Assembly: GCA_008330645.1 (NCBI GenBank)
Contig: VLTN01000013.1
Span: 434,001 to 498,000, forward strand
Reading direction: 5' to 3'
From: Cafeteria roenbergensis
Lineage: Eukaryota > Sar > Bigyra > Bicosoecida > Cafeteriaceae
Length of the DNA: 64,000 nt
Shown here piece after piece: positions 45,203 to 54,220 of this stretch. The translations under genes and the position numbers were made by a program. Each line of letters begins with the position of its first letter. Position 1 is the stretch's first letter. The notes beneath the pieces were generated by a model that worked only from the letters and a program-made list of their open reading frames with translations, was not told the DNA's origin and did not search any database.

Positions 45203-45613
45203 CACGCCTTCCCTTGCCGGCGGGAGGCGCAATGAGCAACTGAGCGTTTCGTTACCCTGCTTCCACACCGCTACAGCAGCGCCCAGCAGCTGCAGGCTGG
45301 CCTGCCGCAGCCCCTAGCAACGAAGCAGGCACTGATCTGACTTCGCCTTCACGCTCGAGGTGAGCCGAACGCGAGGAGCTGGTCGCTGCGGCGCGCTCAG
45401 AGTGAGTTGCGGAACGCAGAAGGCAGGGTTGTCGTGACCGGCTCTGCCAACCTCAACAAGTGCAAAAAAAAGCCCCACATTCCCGGGCTGACGGCTGCGC
45501 GCGCGATGCGTGTCCTTCTCTTCAAGGATGCGGCCGGGAGAAGGGAGCGCCAGGGTGAGCGGTCGAGATGCGAGCTGTTTTCGTCGTCGCAAGCCCTGTT
45601 CCCGCAGGTTGAC
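45203..45613. other. Divergent intergenic region, 411 bp
   Basis: The region lies between the right surface-protein gene (minus) and uroporphyrinogen-III synthase (plus) and should hold both promoters. The synthase frame is open through most of it, with an in-frame ATG at 45506 (MRVLLFKDAAG) that resembles known synthase N-termini. A GTGAGC to CAG pair at about 45557-45607 is a possible small intron. Confidence 0.45.
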
Positions 45614-46567
45614 ATGCCGAGTGTGCTGCTGGCACCGCGCGCGCCGCTTGTTCGCGCAGACGACTACGTCTCGGCGTTCCAGGGGGCTTTCCCAGGTGCC
45701 AATGTGCAATGCGTACCGGTTCTGAGCATCGGACCGACTGCTGGGTCGGAGGCAGTCCTTGTGGCGGAGCTGGAGGGAATGGGAACGCAGGACTTGCTCG
45801 CGCTCACAAGCCAGCACGCAGCAGCAGCCGTCAGCAGGGCGGTCGCCTCGTCGGAGCGCGCCCGCACTGCGGTGGAGAGCGCTGGGGCCGACGGGCGCGT
45901 ATTCGCCGTGGGAGCAAAAACGGCCCAGTCACTGCCGGCCGGGGTGCTGGCAACCGGCCTCTCGGCTGGCACGGGAGGCGTGCTTGCCGCCCACATCGCC
46001 AGCAAGGCGAGAGGAGAGGGAGCGAGTGCACAGCTGGGTGGACGTGTTCTGTACCCTTGCGGTGAGACACGGCGCCCTGAACTCGAGACGGCACTTGCCG
46101 AGGCCGACGTTGAAGTGGTGCCCGTGCCTGTGTACGCCAGCACGCAGCGCTCCCCGGAGGCGATTCAAGCCGACTTGGACGCGGCTCTGGCCGACTTTGA
46201 TTCGCTGTCGGGCCTGGGCTCTTCTCGCCACGGGGCTGAGGCTGCAGCCGCTCCAGGAGGTGTGACAAGAGGCTCGCTACTGCCCGCGGGCGCTCCAGCT
46301 GCTGCGGCTGCGGGCATGCCGCGAGCTGCCACAGTTATGTGCTTCTTCTCGCCGCGGGGGGCGGAGGCCGCGTTTCGGACAGCCCTTGTCGCCCGGTTGC
46401 GCTCGGAGGGCGCAAGCTGCGGCGTTGTTTGGGCTGCCATTGGCACGACCACGGCCAAAGCACTCGAGCGCAGAGATGTCGCCAGGGTCGTGGTCGCGCC
46501 GGCGCCAGGCCCCGCTGAGCTAGCTGGTGCTGTTGCCGCCGCACTGTCACGAGAGTCTGCGGCTTGA
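45614..46567 (+). CDS. hemD: Uroporphyrinogen-III synthase
   Basis: The enzyme closes and inverts hydroxymethylbilane to uroporphyrinogen III, the fourth step of tetrapyrrole (heme) synthesis. From the ATG at 45614 (MPSVLLAPRAPLVRADDY) it has 317 residues, slightly longer than the usual 250-290 because of an Ala/Gly-rich insert between its two lobes (about 46200-46320). The recognisable parts are PVLSIGPTAG, the lobe-1 segment LLALTSQHAAAAV, FAVGAKTAQSL, the RVLYPCGETRRPEL linker, VPVYAST, FFSPRGAEAAF and AAIGTTTAKALERR, all in family order. Sequence identity in this family is always low, so the order of these motifs carries the call. An alternative start at 45506 is discussed with the upstream region. 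No plastid or mitochondrial targeting peptide is obvious from the chosen start. Confidence 0.85.
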   Translation: MPSVLLAPRAPLVRADDYVSAFQGAFPGANVQCVPVLSIGPTAGSEAVLVAELEGMGTQDLLALTSQHAAAAVSRAVASSERARTAVESAGADGRVFAVGAKTAQSLPAGVLATGLSAGTGGVLAAHIASKARGEGASAQLGGRVLYPCGETRRPELETALAEADVEVVPVPVYASTQRSPEAIQADLDAALADFDSLSGLGSSRHGAEAAAAPGGVTRGSLLPAGAPAAAAAGMPRAATVMCFFSPRGAEAAFRTALVARLRSEGASCGVVWAAIGTTTAKALERRDVARVVVAPAPGPAELAGAVAAALSRESAA

Positions 46568-46893
46568 TCCTAGAGGTCCTCGCTTAATGCAAAACGGAAG
46601 GCCTGCCCCGGCCATGCTGGCACGATCCCCATGCAACTGCCGGTGGCAACCGTATGCGGCCCCGGCTCAACTGTGAATGCGTGTGTTCGCGTGTGTGTGT
46701 GTGTGTGTGTGTGTTTGCGTGCTTGTGCGCCGCTTGTAATCACGCTTCGTCTGCCCGGGTGTGATGGTGTAGCACCAGGTACCAGTCGCGACCGCTCTGA
46801 AGCCCGACATCACGCTCCAGCGCGCACACTGCGGGGCTTCCGTCGCCCACTGATTCGTGCATCACCGTGTCACGAGCACCGGGGCCGACATTG
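46568..46893. other. Convergent intergenic region with a (GT)n tract, 326 bp
   Basis: Two genes converge here, the synthase from the left and the carboxylesterase from the right. A GT dinucleotide repeat runs at about 46681-46715, with about twelve uninterrupted units from 46691. No gene is seen. The repeat is a likely length-polymorphic marker. Confidence 0.6.
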
Positions 46894-48648
46894 CTAGTTG
46901 GACCACCAGAACCGCTCATCGAACCCCAGCGAAGACCAGAGGGTGCAAATGTCCTCACGTAGCTGCCTAGTGGGCACGGCAACGCCACCGTCCGTCACGT
47001 TCACGGCCGTGTAGCAGCTGGGAGACGCCAGGCCGCCGGGGCACCCCGCGCCCGCGACCTGCCACCCCTCTGACGAACTCAGCGCCCCGTCCCGCGTGAA
47101 GTTGCCAAAGACCTCTGCGATGGCGTCGCGCAGCAGCGTGTCGCGGTGCTCCGGCTGGTACGCCGGCTTGCCCCGCCCCGCGCTCCACAGGTCCCAGTGC
47201 CCGAGGCCCGCCAGAATGTCCAGCGAGTGAAACGCGTACCGCGGCTGGTAGGTGGCGTCGAAGCCCCACACGGGGTGGGTGGGCCGAGCCGACACATACA
47301 TCTGGTACACAGCTGGCGCGGGGTCCCCCGCCTCCGCTGCGGCCTTGGCGAAGCCTCTGCTGGCATCCGCCACCACGCTCACGGAGGCACACGTCTGGCC
47401 GTAGTCTGTCATGATGGAGTCGTAAACAAGCTGGGCGGGGGCGCCAGTCGCCTTGCCATCGTCGTACCCGTACGCACGGCGCACCTCGGCGCCGGTGCCC
47501 GCCCCCCAGGCGTCCAGCGACGCGTCCGTGAGGGCTTCAAAAGCCGCGGCGTCCATCCCAGACACGACCCTTCCCGGTTGGGCGTCCGCCTCCTCGGCGA
47601 GCGAGCTCACGATGAACGGCATGGGGTTGGTGCCCTTCCGCAGCGCGTCCCGCAGCGGCGCCGTCACGAGCTCGCCGTCCACGATGGCGATGCCCTGGTA
47701 GGCCATGCCGCGGGGGTCCTTGGCCGCCTCGGGCGGCGGGAGCGACCACAGAGCCTTGACTGTGTTCCACGACGCGGGCACTGCGGCCTGCACTTCCAAC
47801 GCCGACAGGTTCCTCAGACAGGCCACCACGCCGGCGGGAGTCGAGCGCGGGCCGTGGGGCTGGGCGTCGCACCCGAGGGCCTTGGCGATGGGAACATTCT
47901 GGGACTCTGCCTCGCGCAGCCCCATGGTGAGGTTGGCGGAGCCGCTCAGGCTGATGGCCCGCGAGAAGGTCCCGCGGGCGAGCGGCGCCGCGAGGAGGGC
48001 GAACACGCTGGTGCCGCCGCTGGACTGCCCGAAGAAGGTGACGCGGGAGCGGTCCGCCCCCAGCGCCGCCGCGTTGGTCTGCACCCACCGGAGGGCCTCC
48101 AGCTGGTCCCAGAACCCGAAGTTTCCGGACACGCCGGACGGCGCCTCGGCGGAGAGCTCGCGCAGCGCAAGGAAGCCAAACAGGTTCACGCGGTAGTTCA
48201 TCGACACGATGACGTGGCCAGTTCGCTCGGCGAGCCAGGCCATGTCGTACGACGAGGAGCGGCCGTCCGTGAGGTCGCCGCCGTAGCTGTACACCATCAC
48301 CGGGCGGCCCGCGCCGCCCTCCTGGGAGCCCCAGCTGGGAATCCACGCGTTGATGAACAAGCAGTCCTCGGCCCCGCCCTGGTTGAACTGGCCGGACTGC
48401 ATGCAGTCGTCGCCAAACTTGCTTGCGTTCCATACGCTGGGTGCCCAGCACCCGCCGCCCTCCCGCAGCGACACGGTCTTGGCGAACCGCAGGTCGCCCA
48501 GAGGTGGCATCGCGTACGGGATGCCCTTGAACGCCGCGACGCCTGTGGACGCGTTGAGCACGCCTTCGGCGCGTCCGCAGTCCAGCTTCAACAGCGGGCC
48601 GCCTGCCGCGCTTGCCGCGAGGAGCAGCACCGAGACGAGGCCGAGCAT
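46894..48648 (-). CDS. Secreted type-B carboxylesterase (cholinesterase-like fold)
   Basis: An alpha/beta hydrolase of 584 residues that probably cleaves carboxylic esters outside the cell or in a vacuole. The ATG at 48648 begins MLGLVSVLLLAASAAGG, a signal peptide. Family marks are GIPYAMPPLGDLRF, EDCLFINAW (the carboxylesterase type-B signature), NYRVNLFGFL, NFGFWDQLEALRWVQ and the nucleophile motif FGQSSGG with Ser209. A Glu of SSLAEEAD near residue 352 and His474 in YAFHSLDI fit the acid and base of the triad. The oxyanion-hole segment reads YSYGGDL, so the third Gly of the usual GGG is Asp. Paired Cys (GDDCM to AEDCLF, and late Cys) fit extracellular disulfides. Substrate unknown. Confidence 0.9.
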   Translation of the reverse strand: MLGLVSVLLLAASAAGGPLLKLDCGRAEGVLNASTGVAAFKGIPYAMPPLGDLRFAKTVSLREGGGCWAPSVWNASKFGDDCMQSGQFNQGGAEDCLFINAWIPSWGSQEGGAGRPVMVYSYGGDLTDGRSSSYDMAWLAERTGHVIVSMNYRVNLFGFLALRELSAEAPSGVSGNFGFWDQLEALRWVQTNAAALGADRSRVTFFGQSSGGTSVFALLAAPLARGTFSRAISLSGSANLTMGLREAESQNVPIAKALGCDAQPHGPRSTPAGVVACLRNLSALEVQAAVPASWNTVKALWSLPPPEAAKDPRGMAYQGIAIVDGELVTAPLRDALRKGTNPMPFIVSSLAEEADAQPGRVVSGMDAAAFEALTDASLDAWGAGTGAEVRRAYGYDDGKATGAPAQLVYDSIMTDYGQTCASVSVVADASRGFAKAAAEAGDPAPAVYQMYVSARPTHPVWGFDATYQPRYAFHSLDILAGLGHWDLWSAGRGKPAYQPEHRDTLLRDAIAEVFGNFTRDGALSSSEGWQVAGAGCPGGLASPSCYTAVNVTDGGVAVPTRQLREDICTLWSSLGFDERFWWSN

Positions 48649-48783
48649 GGAAACCACACGCGTGCGTGCGAGCACCTTTTGCAGCCGATGTGAAGGGGGG
48701 TGGGGGAGGGCTTTCGCCTGCCCGCGCGCTGCTGCGCCCTTTCGGAGTGCGGGAGCTGCAAGTTGAAGGATGCTTGCGACGAT

Positions 48784-48792
48784 GGCAATATA
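48784..48792 (-). promoter_or_regulatory. TATA-like element upstream of the carboxylesterase gene
   Basis: The minus strand reads CATATATTGC about 140 bp upstream of the carboxylesterase ATG. It stands out in GC-rich DNA and resembles the element at 23219-23228. Core promoter function is inferred. Confidence 0.35.
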
Positions 48793-48887
48793 TGACCACT
48801 GCTCGCGTGCTGGAGCGCGCAACTTGCTCGGGGCGTTGAGCCCGCGGAACGGATACGCTCGCCGGTGGCGCGGCCCTGACCGCAACG

Positions 48888-50138
48888 CTACGTCACGTCC
48901 ACAAGCTCGGGACCCTCCCCCCCCGTCGCGCGCGCGGAGGTGGCTTGCCACCAGACGAGCAGCGATGCCACGCAAACCAAGGCCAGCCCTCCGGACGCGA
49001 CCAGGATCCCAGCCTCCGCCCACGTGTCGCCGGCGTTGCTGATGGCAACGCCAGCGCCCCCCAGGTGCCCCGGGAAGGACCTCTCGGCGAGTGAGACCGA
49101 CGCGCCCGCCAGCAGCAGGGCCGCCCCTCCGAGCAGCAGGGCGGCCGGTGTCCACCGGCGCGCCTTGCTCACCAGGGCCACGGTCCACCCGCACCGCGCA
49201 AGCCTCCTGTCGACCCGCGCCGCCCTGCCCCTGGGCACTTCTGTGGCTGCCGCGGCCAGCAGGCGCAGGCCCAGCGCGCCCCATGCCCCCGCGAACGCGA
49301 GGCTGCGGCAGCGGCCCGCCACGAAGAGCCAGCCGAAGAGGGCGTCGTCGGAGGACCGGGCCAGCGCGGGCAGCTTGCGCGCCGCGTCTGTGGTCCCAGC
49401 CAGGCCGCCGTCGCAGAGCGCCTTCCAGTCGCTGCACGCTTCTGGCATGGCGAGCGCGTTGGTCGGTGAGAGGCGCCGCCACGCGGCCACAGCGGCGGGG
49501 ACTGCACGGTACTGGAGGAACGTGCTGCAAATGGCCGTCTCGGCCACGTCAAGCACGGCCGCGACGCAGATGCAGGTGAGCGTCACCATCATCACACGGT
49601 CAGACACGACCCAGCTGCAGCTCGCCAGCATGCGCCGAGCAGGGCTTTCCGAGCCCGACCGGGAGACGGGCACCGCGGCAAGCATGGAGAGCATCACGGC
49701 GGCCCCAGCCGTGGCCACGGTGTACCCCACCATGAGCAGGTGGTCCCGGCTGTTCACGCGCAGGAGGGCCTTGGCCTGCTGGATCCCGGCCATCGCCTGC
49801 GCCTCCCCGCCGACGCTGGCCGTCCACTCTCGGCCTGCTGGCGTGCCGGAGGATAGCCCCAGACCGAGCGCGGCGCCGACGTCCGCAGGGCTCCGGGCGT
49901 GGGTCATCAGCACCACCGCCGTCGAAAACCCGCGCGCTCGCTCTGCGTCCAGGGGGGGCAACGGGGCGCCGATGCTCCACATCGCCGAGGCCATGACGCC
50001 CAGCCCTGCGGCACACGCCAGCGCGGCAAACTCAATGCACCTGAGCCACTTCCGGGGCGTGCGCGGCGGTGCTGGGGGCTCTGGCGCACGGCCGCCCGCA
50101 GCAAGTCGCCTTGCGGGCCCGGCGCCGGGCTGGTGCAT
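48888..50138 (-). CDS. Multipass membrane protein of unknown function
   Basis: From the ATG at 50138 (MHQPGAGPARRLAAGG) the frame encodes 416 residues. After a Pro/Arg-rich N-terminus there are about six hydrophobic helices, for example FAALACAAGLGVMASAMW, MVGYTVATAGAAVMLSML, VTLTCICVAAVLDVAETAI, GALGLRLLAAAATEV, LLLGGAALLLAGASVSLAE and GLALVCVASLLVWW. The short segment between helices 3 and 4 contains three Cys-bearing patches (PEACSDWKALCDGG) that could form lumenal disulfides. I do not recognise the family. It sits head to tail between Mad2 and the carboxylesterase, with 239 bp to the latter. Confidence 0.6.
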   Translation of the reverse strand: MHQPGAGPARRLAAGGRAPEPPAPPRTPRKWLRCIEFAALACAAGLGVMASAMWSIGAPLPPLDAERARGFSTAVVLMTHARSPADVGAALGLGLSSGTPAGREWTASVGGEAQAMAGIQQAKALLRVNSRDHLLMVGYTVATAGAAVMLSMLAAVPVSRSGSESPARRMLASCSWVVSDRVMMVTLTCICVAAVLDVAETAICSTFLQYRAVPAAVAAWRRLSPTNALAMPEACSDWKALCDGGLAGTTDAARKLPALARSSDDALFGWLFVAGRCRSLAFAGAWGALGLRLLAAAATEVPRGRAARVDRRLARCGWTVALVSKARRWTPAALLLGGAALLLAGASVSLAERSFPGHLGGAGVAISNAGDTWAEAGILVASGGLALVCVASLLVWWQATSARATGGEGPELVDVT

Positions 50139-50500
50139 TGCGCTCCCGAGCCGCGAGAACGGGCGTGCGCCGGCTTGCGCTTCCTTGCGCTGTCTGTGCC
50201 GACAGCCTCGGCACCAGCGGGGCTGCCTTGGGGCTATGCGGCGCGCCTGCAGAGCAGCAAGGCCCCTAGGCGCGTGTGCAGAGTTCGAGAGCGTGGCGTG
50301 GTGGATGGGCGCGCAGGCGGGGCCGGTCTCCGGCGAAACAGGAGAGTTGAGAACAACGAAAGCACACACGAAGCAGGATGAAGAGGGGGGCGGGGGGAAG
50401 AAGGAGGAGCGCACCCCGCGTGCGCGGCAGTGGAGCCTGGCCGCTGTTGCAAGCGGCCCGACCGGCCACCCTTCCCCGCAAAGGCAGGCGTGGGTTCCCC
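50139..50500. other. Intergenic, 362 bp
   Basis: The stretch lies between the Mad2 stop and the start of the unknown membrane protein, both minus strand. It contains a G-rich run at about 50386-50408. No gene is apparent. Confidence 0.5.
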
Positions 50501-51560
50501 TCAGATGTCCTCGTCGTCCCCTCGGCGATACGACACGGCGGCCGAGACCTTGTGCACGCGCGTGGTGAAGGAGCGCAGCTGCATGTCCTCGCCGTCCTTG
50601 ATGTAGCGCGGATCCGAGTCTTCCCACGCGCGGGGCACCACAGCGTCGGGGTCGGTGTACACGAGCAGGTCGAACGCGCACGGCTCCGAGAGCAGGGGCA
50701 GGAAAGACACCGAGGCGGTGATCTGGCGGATGATTCCCGCGATCTCCTGCTGAATCTCCTTTAGCGGCTTGTCGCTGCTCTTGCTGCGGGGCGCCCAGAC
50801 GCAGGCGAGCGTGGGCAGAAGCGGGGATCGTTGGCAAGAGCGAGAGAGAGAAAGAGAAAGAAAGCAGGGGTGAGGGGCGAAGGAGGCTGGCGCAGGGGTT
50901 GGAGGTGCTGCTGACCCCCGCAGCGAGGCAGGAGGGAGGCCCCCTCGCTCCCGCGCTGGACAGGCCCGCTGGCTGCCACCGACGAGAAGCGCAAGCGTCG
51001 CGCCAGCTCAGCGGGCGCAACAGCTACGTGCTCACCCCCCCGTGACCGCGGCCTTGTCCGGACTGATGTTGAACACCCAGCGCTCCAGAGTCTCGCCGCT
51101 GTCAGCTCCGGTGATGACGACAACGAGCTTTTGGACCTTGCCCTCCAGCAGCCACCCGGAGATTTGCGTCAGCACATGCGAGAGGTAGCTCTTCAGGCCC
51201 TCGTCGGTGGAGACGAGCATCGGGAGGCCATACTTGGCCACCTTGTCGAAAGTCTCGGGAGGGTAAATGCCTCGCTGGAACAAAATAGAGTTGATTGCGA
51301 AGCCAAAGAACTCCGTCACGATCTCAACACTCCCCTTGAGAGTGATGACGCTCCGCGTCGCAGTCTCCGTCGCGGCGGCGGCCTGCGGGGGCAGCGGTGG
51401 CGGCAAACCACGCGGGGCATCCCAGATTCGGCGTGCGGCCCGTTTGCCCGCTTGGGCCAGCGGCGACTGCACTGCGCAAGCAGCGCAACGCCGGTGCCCG
51501 AGCAGAGGGCGGCCCCGCAAATCGCCCACCGAGCTGCCCGGCTGCGCTCGGCCTCACCAT
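50501..51560 (-). CDS. MAD2: Mitotic spindle assembly checkpoint protein Mad2 (HORMA domain), three exons
   Basis: Mad2 binds Mad1 and Cdc20 at unattached kinetochores and delays anaphase. The model joins 51560-51558, 51382-51036 and 50783-50501 to give 210 residues (human Mad2 has 205). Family blocks appear in order: TLKGSVEIVTEFFGFAINS, FQRGIYPPETF, KYGLPMLVSTDE, VQKLVVVITGADSGE, LERWVFNISPDKAA, then after the second intron KSSDKPLKEIQQEI, QITASVSFLPLL, FDLLVYTDPDAVVP and LRSFTTRVHKVSAAVSY, the mobile safety-belt region. Introns are 175 and 252 nt with GTGAG donors. Exon 1 contributes only the ATG codon: the sequence reads ATG/GTGAGG and the acceptor is followed by GCC GCC GCC GCG. The internal junction is phase 2 and restores VTGGKSSD. 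Confidence 0.93.
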
Positions 51561-52117
51561 GGCGTCCGGGGTGAAAGCCGGGCGGCGCCGGCGTCACTTG
51601 GAGCGGCCAGGGACGACAATGCCCCGCGGTGCTCTGCCGGGTTTGGTTTGCGCCCGGCCGGCGCCGCCTCGTGCGCCCGAAGCCAACAGAAGGAAGCGCG
51701 AGGCACATTCGAGCCCCTGCGCACACACGCGCGCGTTCGCGTCTTTCGCGCGAGCGCTGCGTTCTCCCGCTCTGTTGCGCGAGGGAACGGGCAAGCTTGC
51801 GCACATCGCGGGCTCTCCCGCGCAGCGCCGGCCTTTGCGGCGGGGCAGCGCGTGGGCAAGGAGTGTTCCGAGGCAGGACGAGCGAGAGAGTGATTGGCAT
51901 GGCGTGCGGCGCAGGACGGTGTGAGAGCGGACGGATGCGAAGCTCGCGACTTCATTGGGATTTGATTGCAACTACCCAGCAACCGCATACGCCTGGGGTG
52001 ACCCGCCGACCATGGAGGGCCGCAGGCAAGCCGTGCTTCACTCGACCCCACCTCGTCCGGGGGAGGAGCGCGGTCGCGGAAGAGGGAAACGTGCCACCGA
52101 GCGGGGCATGTCCGCAC
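51561..52117. other. Intergenic, 557 bp
   Basis: The stretch separates the Mad2 start (51560) from the stop of S-adenosylhomocysteine hydrolase (52118), both minus strand. It should carry the Mad2 promoter. Open frames on the plus strand are compositional; none resembles a known protein. Confidence 0.5.
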
Positions 52118-52511
52118 TCAGTAACGGTAGGTCTCCGGCTTGTAGGGGCCCTCAACCTTGACGTTGATGTAGTCCGCCTGCTCCTTGGAGAGCTCGGTGA
52201 GCTCAGCGCCGAGCTTCTCGAGGTGGAGGCGGGCGACCTTCTCGTCGAGGTGCTTGGGGAGCACGTACACCTTGCCGTGCTCGTACGCGCCAGTGCCGCG
52301 CTTGGTCCAGAGCTCGATCTGGGCGAGGGTCTGGTTGGTGAAGGAGGCGGACATCACGAACGACGGGTGGCCGGTGGCGCAGCCGAGGTTGAGGAGGCGG
52401 CCCTCGGCGAGGATGATCACGCCGCGGCCGGTGTCCGGGAAGACGAAGCGGTCCACCTGGGGCTTGATGTTCTCGCGCACGATGCCGGGGAAGCCCTCGA
52501 CGCCGGCCATG

Positions 52512-52542
<31 letters not shown>

Positions 52543-54001
52543 CCACGATGGCGTTGTTCTTCATCTTGTGCATGGAGTCCACGGTGATGATGTCCTTGTT
52601 GCCGGTGGTGGTGATGAAGATGTCGGCCTCGGCCACGACGCTCTCGAGGCGGAGCACGCGGAAGCCCTCCATGCACGCCTGCAGGGCGCAGATGGGGTCG
52701 ACCTCGGTCACGTACACGACGCAGCCGGCGGCCTTGAGGGCCTGGGCGCAGCCCTTTCCGACGTCGCCGAAGCCGGCCACGACGGCGCGCTTGCCGGCGA
52801 GCATGACGTCGGTGGCGCGCATGATGCCGTCCGGGAGGGAGTGCTTGCAGCCGTAGAGGTTGTCGAACTTGGACTTGGTGACGGAGTCGTTCACGTTGAT
52901 GCCGGGGAAGAGCAGCTCGCCGTTCTTGGCCATCTGGATGAGGCGGTGCACGCCGGTGGTGGTCTCCTCGGACACACCCACGCAGCGGGCGGCGATGTCG
53001 CGCCACTTGTGCGGGGTCTTGGGGAGCTCCCGGGCGATGATGGTGAGGATGAGCTTGAACTCGGCGTTGGTGGTGGAAGAGGGGTCCGGCAGGGTGCCGT
53101 CCTTCTCGTACGCCTTCTCGGCCTTGACGCCCTCGTGGATGAGGAGGGTCATGTCACCGCCGTCGTCGACGATGATGTCCATGCCGGTGCCCTTCTCGTC
53201 GGCCTCGGGCCAGGTCACGGCGTTGAGGGTGCACTCCCAGTACTCCTCGAGGGACTCGCCCTTCCAGGCGAACACGGCCGAGGTGCCGGCGGCGGCGACG
53301 GCGGCGGCGGCGTGGTCCTGGGTGGAGAAGATGTTGCACGAGCACCAGCGCAGGTCGGCGCCGAGGTGGTGCAGGGTCTCGATGAGGACGGCGGTCTGCA
53401 CGGTCATGTGCAGGGAGCCGGAGATGCGGGCGCCGGCGAGGGGCTTGGAGTCGCCGGCCTCGGCTCGGCAGGCCATGAGGCCGGGCATCTCAACCTCGGC
53501 GAGGTTGATCTCCTTGCGGCCGAAGTCCGCGAGGGTGATGTCCCTGACCTTGGATCCGGCACCGGTGGAAGCTGCGGGCATCAATGGATGAGGCGGGGCG
53601 GGCGCGGGGGCGTTTGGCGGCCGGCGTGGCAAGCGCGCCACCGAGGAACAGTGCCCACCTTGCCGCCGGCAGGGACGTCACACGGAGTGAAGGGCGCGCA
53701 GTCTCGGCCGACAGCCGGCCAGCGGACCTGGCCCCTGCCGGGCAGGCCCAAGGCATTCGCGACGGGCTTCGCGGCGGGGGGGAGGGAACGGCGCTCGCCC
53801 GCGGCGTGGGACCGCCCCGCGCAAGCTCCCGCGCGCTTGGCGCCACGAGATCTGGCGGCAACGTCCCACTCGCCCGCGCGCCAAGCCAGCGCCGCGACCC
53901 TGGCGCAGCGCGTCCGCCCCGCGCGACCGCGCCGCTGCACTCGCGCCGCGTGGCGCCTGCACTGGGGGGCAGCGGCAGGACTCACCAGCTGCGGCGGCCA
54001 T
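52118..54001 (-). CDS. AHCY: S-adenosylhomocysteine hydrolase, probably with a 16-nt first coding exon
   Basis: The enzyme splits S-adenosylhomocysteine into adenosine and homocysteine using bound NAD+, keeping the methyl cycle running in the cytosol. The preferred model joins 54001-53986 and 53571-52118 (489 residues): ATG GCC GCC GCA GCT G, GTGAGT donor, 414-nt intron, CCGCAG acceptor with a TTGAT branch-like site just before it, giving [16 protein letters not shown]. An intronless start at 53581 ([10 protein letters not shown], 487 residues) is also possible. Motifs are [59 protein letters not shown], the NAD site [19 protein letters not shown] and the C-terminal KPETYRY that reaches the neighbour's NAD. 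It carries the ~40-residue insert (TWPEADEKG to [11 protein letters not shown]) found in plant, protist and many bacterial enzymes. It is divergent from the MAP kinase, 219 bp away. Confidence 0.95.
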
Positions 54002-54220
54002 GATTCCTCCTTTGCGTTGCAATGCGCGAGTGCGACTTCGGGCACTTTGCCGGCAGAGGATCCGGGGTCTGCCAACTCATTTGCCGCCTGACTATGGCCG
54101 ATGTCCTGCCGCCAGTCGTGCGGCAGAGCCATAGTTGGCCCAGAGTTGGGAGCCGGGCCAGCGTTTCTGCGGCGCTCTCGGATGACGTTTCCGCTGCACT
54201 TGCGCGGCGACCCGGCTGCA
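54002..54220. promoter_or_regulatory. Short divergent promoter region between AHCY and the MAP kinase
   Basis: Only 219 bp separate the probable first ATG of the hydrolase (minus) from the likely kinase start (plus). Both promoters must lie here, so a bidirectional promoter is likely. If the kinase begins at 54182 or 54101 the space is smaller still. No TATA-like element is visible. Confidence 0.5.

Noticed and set aside
46681-46715. CRISPR-like or telomeric repeat
   Set aside because: It is a plain GT dinucleotide run with no spacers, and no telomere-type repeat occurs in the window.
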